From positions 1-20,597 of the forward strand of contig CAYSUW010000020.1 of assembly GCA_964434385.1 (NCBI GenBank): a stretch of DNA of 20,597 nt, given 5' to 3'. The number at the start of each line of letters is the position of its first letter. Position 1 is the stretch's first letter. The notes under the pieces are model-generated. The model was not told the DNA's origin. It saw nothing but the letters and a program-made list of their open reading frames with translations, and did no database searches. Below, piece by piece: positions 6,671 to 16,004 of the stretch. The position numbers and the translations under genes were made by a program. The DNA is from GCA-002700125 sp964434385 (lineage in GTDB: Bacteria > Chloroflexota > Dehalococcoidia > Lucifugimonadales > Lucifugimonadaceae).

Positions 6671-7492
6671 ATGGTGAATGAAACTATAAAAGTTGCTGTC
6701 CATGGGGCATTAGGAAAGATGGGCAAAGCTGTTGTTGAAGCAGTTTCTAAAGATTCTTCTACTGATTTGATAGCAGGAATAGACAAGTTTTCTGAATCAG
6801 AGTTTATGGATTTTCCAAGAGATAAGATTCCTATGTATAATTCTCTAGAAGAATGTTTTTCTCAGCATGATGATATAGAAATTTTGGTAGATTTTACTAA
6901 TTCTGAAGGAATTTCTATTGCTCTTGAAGCATCAGCTAAGAATCAAGTTAGTTTAGTTTCTGGCTCTACAGGTTATGAGAATTCATTGATTGATAGAGCC
7001 GAAAATTTAGCTAAAAATAAGGGTATTGGAATAGTTTTTGCTCCTAACTTTGCAATTGGTGCAGTTTTATTAGGAGTAGTATCAAAAGTAATTGCACCGT
7101 TTTTTGATTACGTTGATATTGTTGAAAGCCATCATGAACAAAAATTAGATTCGCCTAGTGGTACTGCTATTTCTTTAGCTGATTCTATATCCAGTCAAAG
7201 GAAAGATAAATTTACATTTACTGAAACAGAATCAGAGAAAATTTCTGGTACTCGTGGAGGAGATTTTGAAGGGATTAAAATTCATAGTGTAAGAATGCCA
7301 GGAAGAGTAGCTAGACATGAAATAATTTTTGGTTCTCCTGGGCAAACAATGACATTGATTCACGATTCAATAGATAGAGTTAATTTTATGCCAGGAGTTT
7401 TACTGGCAGTAAAATATGTATCGAAAATGCATAGGAGTAAACCTAGAAAAACTCATATGATTTATGGTATTGAAAAGATTTTAGGTTTCTGA
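6671..7492 (+). CDS. dapB: 4-hydroxy-tetrahydrodipicolinate reductase
   Basis: Reduces the DapA product with NAD(P)H to tetrahydrodipicolinate in the diaminopimelate/lysine pathway. The 273-aa length equals that of E. coli DapB. A Rossmann nucleotide-binding loop GALGKMG lies at residues 12-18. The catalytic segment ESHHEQKLDSPSGTA has H154, H155 and K158, corresponding to E. coli H159, H160 and K163, and the GT pair that grips substrate. The C-terminal part shows GTRGGDFEGIKIHSVRMPG and FGSPGQTMTLIHDS, typical of the substrate domain. It starts 14 nt after pnp without an obvious ribosome site and precedes asd by about 20 nt, which suggests one operon. No damage is visible. Confidence 0.96.
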   Translation: MVNETIKVAVHGALGKMGKAVVEAVSKDSSTDLIAGIDKFSESEFMDFPRDKIPMYNSLEECFSQHDDIEILVDFTNSEGISIALEASAKNQVSLVSGSTGYENSLIDRAENLAKNKGIGIVFAPNFAIGAVLLGVVSKVIAPFFDYVDIVESHHEQKLDSPSGTAISLADSISSQRKDKFTFTETESEKISGTRGGDFEGIKIHSVRMPGRVARHEIIFGSPGQTMTLIHDSIDRVNFMPGVLLAVKYVSKMHRSKPRKTHMIYGIEKILGF

Positions 7493-7514
7493 AATTTATG
7501 TATATCATTTGAGT

Positions 7515-8537
7515 ATGCAAGAGAAAATTATTCCTTCCATAGCTATATTAGGTGCTACAGGTGCAGTTGGTATTGAATGCTTGAAGTTACTTGAAGAAAG
7601 AAAATATCCTTACAAAAAGATAAGTCTTCTGGCTTCTTCTAGATCTGCGGGGAAAATTATTAATTATTTAGATCAGAAACTAATTGTAGAGGAAACTGAT
7701 GAATCCTCTTTTAATGAAGTAGATGTTGTGTTTATTTCTGCTGATACAGAAGTAAGTCTAAAATATGCTCCTATTGCAGCAAATAAGGGCTCTTTAGTTA
7801 TTGATGATAGTAGCGCTTTCAGAATGGATGATGACGTCCCTTTAGTGATTCCTGAAGTTAACGCTGAGGATATTTCCATGCATAAGGGTATAATATCTAT
7901 TCCTAACTGCACAACAACACCTTTGGCAATGGTAGTATATGCCATAGAAAAGATTGCTAAAGTAGAAAGGTTGATTGTATCTACATATCAATCAGTATCA
8001 GGTGCAGGAAGCCTTGCGACTAAAGAATTGTTTACTCAGAGTAATAATTGGTTAAAAGATAAAAAAATAACTAATGAAGTGTTTCAGCACCCGATAGCTT
8101 TTTCACTTATTCCTCAAATAGATGTTTTTGAATCAGATGGTTATACCAGAGAAGAGCATAAAATGATTAACGAAACAAGAAAAATTCTTCATAATTCAGA
8201 AATAAAAATCACATCTACTTGTGTGAGAGTTCCTGTTCCAATTACTCACTGTGAATCAATTAATCTAGAATTATCTAAGCCAGTAGACTTAAACTCTGTT
8301 TATGATGCACTTGATAGTATGAAAGGGATAGAGGTTTTGGGAAAGGAAAACTTTCAAGAATATCCTATGCCCTATAATTCTTCTGGAAAAGATCCTGTAT
8401 TTGTTGGAAGAATAAGAAAGGATTTATCCTGTGAAAATGGAATAGCGTTATGGGTAGTGTCAGATAATTTAAGAAAAGGTGCTGCACTTAATGTTATACA
8501 AATTATGGAAACTGCTTTATCAATGGGACAGATATAA
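7515..8537 (+). CDS. asd: Aspartate-semialdehyde dehydrogenase
   Basis: NADPH-dependent reductive dephosphorylation of aspartyl phosphate to aspartate semialdehyde, the branch-point substrate for DapA (lysine/DAP) and for homoserine. The 340-aa protein begins with a Rossmann loop ILGATGAVG, carries the nucleophile C132 in IPNCTTTPLAM, the SVSGAG substrate loop, and the catalytic-base region RVPVPITHCE with H245. The C-terminus has DNLRKGAALNVIQI, the usual closing motif. I choose ATG at 7515; an in-frame TTG at 7509 would add two residues, and neither start has a ribosome site. It sits between dapB and dapA, so the three pathway genes are adjacent, though not in reaction order. Confidence 0.95.
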   Translation: MQEKIIPSIAILGATGAVGIECLKLLEERKYPYKKISLLASSRSAGKIINYLDQKLIVEETDESSFNEVDVVFISADTEVSLKYAPIAANKGSLVIDDSSAFRMDDDVPLVIPEVNAEDISMHKGIISIPNCTTTPLAMVVYAIEKIAKVERLIVSTYQSVSGAGSLATKELFTQSNNWLKDKKITNEVFQHPIAFSLIPQIDVFESDGYTREEHKMINETRKILHNSEIKITSTCVRVPVPITHCESINLELSKPVDLNSVYDALDSMKGIEVLGKENFQEYPMPYNSSGKDPVFVGRIRKDLSCENGIALWVVSDNLRKGAALNVIQIMETALSMGQI

Positions 8538-8573
8538 TTTTTCTAGACTAATGATTCTCAAAGGAGATAATAT

Positions 8574-8598
8574 TAACTCAATATTTTAAATTGAGTTA
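8574..8598 (+). promoter_or_regulatory. Perfect hairpin in the dapA leader
   Basis: TAACTCAAT (8574-8582) and ATTGAGTTA (8590-8598) form a 9-bp perfect stem with a 7-nt loop, in the 75-nt gap between asd and dapA. A strong AAAGGAG lies just before it (about 8560-8566), too far from the dapA start to serve it, and an AAGAGG lies after it, 4 nt before the GTG. No U-run follows, so it is not a classic terminator. It could be an operator or a processing site. Confidence 0.45.
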
Positions 8599-8612
8599 GT
8601 AAAAGAGGCACA

Positions 8613-9515
8613 GTGAACGAAATTGGAAGACTTTTAACAGCTATGGTTACTCCTTTTGATTCAGAAGGAAAGGTTGATTTTCAACGTGCTTCAGAATTAT
8701 CTATAGCATTAGTAAATTCTGGTAGTGATGGATTGGTTATAGGGGGAACTACAGGGGAAGCACCTACCCTGAGTTATGATGAAAAATTACAATTATTCTC
8801 AATTGTTAAAAAATCTGTTGGATCTGATGTCGCAGTTATAGCTGGAACAACCGATAATAATACTCAAGTTTCTATAGACCTTTCTAAAGATGCTGAGAAG
8901 TTAGGAGTAGATGGTTTATTGTTAACAGTTCCTGCTTACAACAAACCCACACAAGAAGGGTTGTATAAGCATTTTGTGAAAATTACTGATTCTGTAAACA
9001 TTCCAGGTATTCTCTATAATGTTCCAAGCAGAACATCCTTGAACATGGAAGCAGAAACTACTCTAAAATTGTCTTCAATAGAAAATATTATTGGTGTTAA
9101 GGAAGCATCTAGTGATTTAGATCAAATCACAGAGATAATTTCAAATGCTCCTGAAGGTTTTAAAGTTTGGAGTGGGAATGATAATGAAACTTTCTTAATA
9201 ATGATGTTGGGAGGATATGGAGTGGTAAGTGTAGCCTCAAATATTATTGGAGATCAAGTGAAATCTATGATGGGATTAATATTAGAGGGAGAAATTGAAA
9301 AAGCTTCTTCTCTTCATAAAAGACTACTTCCTTTATTTAAAGCATTGTTTTGGGTAACAAACCCTATCCCTGTCAAATATGCATTGAATAAAAAAGGTTT
9401 TCCTGTGGGGGGCTTAAGACTTCCTATGGTTATTCCGGATAATTTAACAAATTCGGGTGTTTCATTTGATGATATTTTGGACGATTATGACATAGATATT
9501 TCTGAAGTAAAATAA
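8613..9515 (+). CDS. dapA: 4-hydroxy-tetrahydrodipicolinate synthase
   Basis: Condenses pyruvate with aspartate semialdehyde through a Schiff base, the first committed step to diaminopimelate and lysine. The 300-aa TIM barrel starts with LLTAMVTPFD. All active-site residues are present at E. coli numbering plus two: T46 and T47 in GGTTGEAPTL, Y109 in VPAYNKPTQEG, Y135 in YNVPSRTS, R140, and the Schiff-base lysine K163 in GVKEASSD. The start is GTG at 8613, supported by AAGAGG about 4 nt upstream and by the LLTAMVTPF N-terminus. It is the last gene of the rpsO-pnp-dapB-asd-dapA run and its stop lies only 2 bp from the stop of convergent purA. Related aldolases (NAL family) share the fold, but residues and neighbours favour DapA. 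Confidence 0.96.
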   Translation: MNEIGRLLTAMVTPFDSEGKVDFQRASELSIALVNSGSDGLVIGGTTGEAPTLSYDEKLQLFSIVKKSVGSDVAVIAGTTDNNTQVSIDLSKDAEKLGVDGLLLTVPAYNKPTQEGLYKHFVKITDSVNIPGILYNVPSRTSLNMEAETTLKLSSIENIIGVKEASSDLDQITEIISNAPEGFKVWSGNDNETFLIMMLGGYGVVSVASNIIGDQVKSMMGLILEGEIEKASSLHKRLLPLFKALFWVTNPIPVKYALNKKGFPVGGLRLPMVIPDNLTNSGVSFDDILDDYDIDISEVK

Positions 9516-9517
9516 TC

Positions 9518-10789
9518 CTAATTGGAAATAGTTTCATGCCTTTTAGGTCCTGTAGAAATAATTTTTATAGGTGTTTGGGTTAATTCTTGTATTCTGGATA
9601 TAAATTTAGTTGCTTCTTTAGGTAGAGAGTTTAGTTCTGATACACCTGAAGTACTTTGTTGCCATCCCTTTAACACTTCATAAATAGGAGTACATTTTTG
9701 TAATATTTTAGGATCAAAAGGAAGATCTGTGATTTCTTTTCCTTCTAGCTCATAACCTACGCAGATTTTAATTTCATCAAACCCATCTAGAATATCTAGG
9801 CGAGTTAAAATTATTGAATCTAAATTATTGATTCTAATACTATAATTTGCAATTACTACATCGAACCATCCACATCTTCTAGGTCTTCCTGTAGTTGTAC
9901 CGAATTCATGACCTTTGATTCTTAATTTTTCTCCCAAATCTCCTTCTAATTCAGTAGGGAAAGGTCCTGCTCCTACCCTCGTACAATAAGATTTGAAAAC
10001 ACCAAATATTTCTGAAATATTTTTAGGTCCCAGTCCTAATCCAGTTAATGCACCACCTATAGTTGGGTTAGAAGATGTTACAAAAGGATAAGTCCCATGA
10101 TCTAAATCTAGCAAAGAGCCTTGTGCACCTTCTAATAGTATTTTTTTGTTGTCTTTAATGGAATTAGATATGTAACTTTCAGTATCATCAATATATGGTT
10201 TTAAAAATGAAGCCCATGATTTTGCATTTTCCATAATCTGAGTTATTTTAAGAGGCTCTTGATTATAAACTTTCGTTAGCATTTCATTTTTCAGTGTTAA
10301 AATTCTATTAAGATTTTCCTGAAAGTCTTTAAGATCTAGTAATTCTCCTATTCTGATTCCTTCACGTGATACTTTATCTACATAAGCAGGTCCTATACCT
10401 CTTCCAGTAGTGCCTAATTTAAAAGAGCCTTTTCTTTTTTCATCGGATTGATCTATTAGAATATGATATGGCATTACTATGTGACATTTATTACTGACTT
10501 TAATTTTAGAATGTCCGAGTCCTAGATCTTTTAATTTAGAGATTTCTTCGATAAGAACATTTGGATCAACGACTACTCCATTGCCAATAATATTACTAAC
10601 ATGAGGCCAGCATACTCCAGATGGGATCAGGTGGAACTTAAATTCGCCTAACTCATTAATTACTGTGTGTCCTGCATTGTTTCCACCAGAAAATCTAGCT
10701 ACTATAGAAAAGTTTTCTGCAAGAAAATCAACAATTTTACCTTTTCCTTCATCTCCCCATTGGCCACCTAATACAGCATGAATTGACAA
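9518..10789 (-). CDS. purA: Adenylosuccinate synthetase
   Basis: Converts IMP and aspartate with GTP to adenylosuccinate, the first step from IMP to AMP. The 423-aa protein is near the usual length (E. coli 432). It opens with GGQWGDEGKGK, where D13 is the catalytic base at E. coli numbering, and has H41 in NNAGHTV. Further signatures are GTTGRGIGPAYVDKVSR, LEGAQGSLLDLDHGTYPFVTSSN, the SYCTRVGAGPFPTE segment and TTGRPRRCGWFD. The start is TTG at 10789: a GGAG ribosome site (complement of CTCC at 10798-10801) sits about 8 nt upstream, and the next residues lead straight into the conserved loop. It stands alone on the minus strand, convergent to dapA with a 2-bp gap, and divergent from the 23S operon. 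Confidence 0.96.
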   Translation of the reverse strand: MSIHAVLGGQWGDEGKGKIVDFLAENFSIVARFSGGNNAGHTVINELGEFKFHLIPSGVCWPHVSNIIGNGVVVDPNVLIEEISKLKDLGLGHSKIKVSNKCHIVMPYHILIDQSDEKRKGSFKLGTTGRGIGPAYVDKVSREGIRIGELLDLKDFQENLNRILTLKNEMLTKVYNQEPLKITQIMENAKSWASFLKPYIDDTESYISNSIKDNKKILLEGAQGSLLDLDHGTYPFVTSSNPTIGGALTGLGLGPKNISEIFGVFKSYCTRVGAGPFPTELEGDLGEKLRIKGHEFGTTTGRPRRCGWFDVVIANYSIRINNLDSIILTRLDILDGFDEIKICVGYELEGKEITDLPFDPKILQKCTPIYEVLKGWQQSTSGVSELNSLPKEATKFISRIQELTQTPIKIISTGPKRHETISN

Positions 10790-11073
10790 TTTATGTTCTC
10801 CATTATTATAAAAATATTTAACAAACGATTTAATAGTAATCCAATTTTTAGTGATTTGAAATACGTTTAATTAATCATAATTGTGATTCAATGATAAAAA
10901 TACTGTTGACTTAATAGATTCTCGCAGTTAAATTACACAGTTAGCCCTTAATTTATAAGAGGCTTCGTTTGTATTGATTTATTTATGAATTAATATTTTC
11001 GATTTAACAATTGAATAGTTTTTTTGAATTGCAATAATTCTGAGTGGAAAATTTCTTGTAGAACTAAAAATTA

Positions 11074-11094
<21 letters not shown>
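10790..11094. other. Divergent intergenic region, purA / 23S rRNA; no 16S gene
   Basis: About 305 nt of AT-rich DNA with no coding region and no 16S rRNA sequence. The left part holds the purA leader. A plus-strand promoter lies at 10906-10934, and the right end carries the 5' arm of the 23S processing stem (from 11074). Confidence 0.7.
10906..10934 (+). promoter_or_regulatory. Candidate promoter of the 23S-fMet-5S operon
   Basis: TTGACT (10906-10911), a 17-nt spacer and TAAATT (10929-10934) give a sigma70-like promoter whose start near 10941 leaves a pre-23S leader of about 150 nt. Because no 16S lies upstream, this operon needs its own promoter. Confidence 0.5.
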
Positions 11095-14076
<2,982 letters not shown>

Positions 14077-14083
14077 GATAATT

Positions 14084-14113
14084 CATGGAATTACATGGAA
14101 TTACATGGAATTA
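14084..14113 (+). repeat. Three tandem copies of the 10-mer CATGGAATTA
   Basis: Exact copies lie at 14084-14093, 14094-14103 and 14104-14113, between the 23S processing stem and tRNA-fMet. The array sits in transcribed spacer RNA. The period is close to one DNA helical turn. No function is evident. Confidence 0.9.
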
Positions 14114-14145
14114 TACAGTTCAAAAAAAATAAGTATTAAAATTGC

Positions 14146-14220
14146 TGCGGGGTGGAGCAGCGGCAGCTCGTTGGGCTCATAACCCAAAGGTCGGCGGTTC
14201 GAGTCCGCCCCCCGCGACCA
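14146..14220 (+). tRNA. Initiator tRNA-fMet (anticodon CAT)
   Basis: A 75-nt tRNA with encoded CCA and anticodon CAT in loop CTCATAA. Initiator identity rests on three consecutive G-C pairs in the anticodon stem (GGG/CCC), the A11-T24 pair in the D stem, and a weak 1:72 pair; here it would be U1-G72 instead of the C1/A72 mismatch of E. coli. The acceptor strand otherwise is GCGGGG/CCCCGC with discriminator A. The D loop is short (AGCGGCA). It lies between 23S and 5S, probably in the same transcript. Confidence 0.93.
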
Positions 14221-14231
14221 TATTTTAATAA

Positions 14232-14353
14232 TTGTCCCTTGGTAGTTAGAGCACAATAGACCAACCCGTTCCCATCTCGAACACGGAAGTTAAATGTTGT
14301 AGCGCTTACGATACTGCAATTTTGTGGGAAAATAAGTCACCGCCAGGGGGCAA
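14232..14353 (+). rRNA. 5S ribosomal RNA
   Basis: About 122 nt. Terminal helix I pairs TTGTCCCTTGG with CCAGGGGGCAA (11 bp including two G-U pairs). The conserved loop C/helix III segment CCCATCTCGAACACGGAAGT and the following GTAGCG are present. It starts about 11 nt after the fMet CCA end, which indicates co-transcription with 23S and tRNA-fMet. No clear U-tract terminator follows before rpsA. Ends are inferred from helix I. Confidence 0.95.
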
Positions 14354-14432
14354 TTAAAATACGTAATAATATCTATTCAATAAATATAATTTTAAAAATT
14401 TATTTAAATTAAGTTAAGAATTTAAAAATAAT

Positions 14433-15871
14433 ATGGAAAATGAAGAATTAAATTCAGTGTCAACAAATGAAAGTCAATCATTGATGGAGAAACTTTTAGA
14501 GCAAGGTTTTCCTATCAAAACATTGAGGCGAGGAGAGATTATAGATGGATCTATAATTGAATCTAGTGAAAAAGGATTACTTTTAGATGTTGGGCAAAAA
14601 TCAGAAGGTGTTGTTTTATCTCGTGAAATGAAAACATTAGATCCTAAATCTTTAAGTATAGGCTCTGAATTAATTGTTTACGTCATGAATCCTGAGACAA
14701 GTGAAGGTACAATTTTATTATCTGTTGACAGAGCTAAAGGTGAACAGGGTTGGAGAGTTTTAGAAAGAGCTATGGAAGATGATCGAAATATGGATGGGGA
14801 TGTAATAGCGATAAACAAAGGTGGTGCAGTTGTAGAATCTGAGGGTATTCAAGGTTTTATTCCTTTATCTCAGTTAGTAGGAGAATCTCGTGATCTCTAT
14901 ATGTCCGATAATGAAGAAACTAAACAATCTTTGGTAGGAATGAAATTAGAGTTTAAAATCACTGAATTAAATAGAAGAAGAAATAGAGCAATATTTTCAG
15001 AGAGAGCTGCATTAGAAGCAATGAAATTAAAATTAAAAGCTAAAAAAATTAATGAACTTACCGTTGGAGAGATTGTAGAAGGTAAAGTGTTGGGCACATC
15101 CTCTTTTGGAGTTTTTGTAGATATTGATGGTGCAGATGGTTTGGTTCATATTTCAGAATTGTCTTGGGATACTGTTGTAGATCCAGAGAACTTTGTATCT
15201 GTAGGAGAACTTATTAAAGTAAAAGTTATAAATATTGAAAAAGAAACTCTAAGGATAGCTTTAAGTAAGAAAAGATTAGAGCCTGAGCCATGGGAAACTT
15301 TAGGACAGACAATTGCTCTTGGAGATATACATAAGGGAAGAATTACTAAAATCACAAATTTTGGTGCATTTGCTCGTATTGAAGGTGGTTTAGAAGGACT
15401 AGTCCATATTAGTGAGATTTCAGAAAGTGAGATTGAAGACCCTGGTCAGGTTTTATCTGAAGGTGAAGAATTAGACTTGAAAATTATTAGAATAGATCAT
15501 GAAAAAAGAAGACTAGCTCTTAGTGTTCTTTTGGATAAAGACCATTTTTCTAAAGCGGATGATGTTGTAGAAGAAGTTGATTCATCTGAAAAAGCGGATG
15601 ATGTTGTAGAAGAAGTTGATTCATCTGAAAAAGCGGATGATGTTGNNNNNNNNNNNNNNNNNNNNNNNNNNNNNNNNNNNNNNNNNNNNNNNNNNNNNNN
15701 NNNNNNNNNNNNNNNNNNNNNNNNNNNNNNNNNNNNNNNNNNNNNAAAGCGGATGATGTTGTAGAAGAAGTTGATTCATCTGAAAAAGCGGATGATGTTG
15801 TAGAAGAAGTTGATTCATCTGAAAAAGCGGATGATGAAGCTGAAGCAAATGACTCAAAAGAAACCAAATAA
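14433..15871 (+). CDS. rpsA: 30S ribosomal protein S1 with four S1 domains and repeat tail
   Basis: S1 binds mRNA and helps it onto the 30S subunit. Four S1 (OB-fold) domains are visible at about residues 34-101, 117-190, 212-280 and 298-366; the last two are the most typical (SSFGVFVDIDGADGLVHISELSW and NFGAFARIEGGLEGLVHISEIS). From residue 374 an acidic tail repeats a 13-residue unit, KADDVVEEVDSSE, then ends in KADDEAEANDSKETK and TAA at 15869-15871. A run of 100 N interrupts this repeat, and across it the frame is off by one, so the gap length is nominal and total length is unknown; no true frameshift is implied. The gene starts about 80 nt after 5S with no obvious ribosome site. E. coli S1 has six domains; four-domain forms are common in other phyla. 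Confidence 0.93.
15552..15835 (+). repeat. 39-bp perfect tandem repeat in the rpsA tail
   Basis: The unit encodes KADDVVEEVDSSE. Complete identical copies lie at 15552-15590 and 15591-15629, a part copy at 15630-15645 runs into the gap, and copies at 15746-15784 and 15785-15823 follow it, with a final partial KADD at 15824-15835. The visible copies are identical at nucleotide level, including synonymous positions. Confidence 0.95.
15646..15745. other. Assembly gap (100 N) inside the rpsA repeat
   Basis: Exactly 100 N. Repeat phase on both sides requires a true missing length of 23 + 39k nt (23, 62, 101, 140 and so on), so 100 is a placeholder. The gap lies inside a repeat that short reads could not span. 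Confidence 0.95.
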
Positions 15872-15913
15872 TTATCCTTAATTCATATGCTGATTCATCG
15901 TTTTTAAGGATAA
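15872..15913 (+). terminator. Stem-loop directly after rpsA
   Basis: TTATCCTTA (15872-15880) and TAAGGATAA (15905-15913) form a 9-bp stem, extendable by one A-T pair, with a long loop. It starts at the rpsA stop codon. No U-run follows on the plus strand, so it may be a weak terminator or an mRNA 3'-end stabiliser instead. Confidence 0.4.
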
Positions 15914-16004
15914 GAAAGATAAACTTTATTTGAAATTCTACTAAATAGGAGATATATTTTAACTGTAGTTTCATTAAGTTTGTTAACTAATTTAAGGGTT
16001 TTAT

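Noticed and set aside
7673..7945. 90-residue minus-strand frame opposite asd
   Set aside because: It lies antisense to the conserved catalytic-cysteine region of asd and has no domain or ribosome site.
15646..15745. Apparent frameshift and early stop of rpsA after the gap
   Set aside because: The shift comes from the nominal 100-N gap. In the frame fixed by the repeat the tail reads through to TAA at 15869-15871.
15550..15974. Two minus-strand frames across the N gap, and the idea that the 39-bp repeats form a CRISPR-like array
   Set aside because: The repeats are directly tandem with no spacers and are in frame with rpsA; the minus-strand frames only mirror the repeat.
15872..16004. Heat-shock (CIRCE-type) operator before clpC
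   Set aside because: I looked for TTAGCACTC-N9-GAGTGCTAA and found nothing similar; the only inverted repeat is the AT-rich stem right after rpsA.
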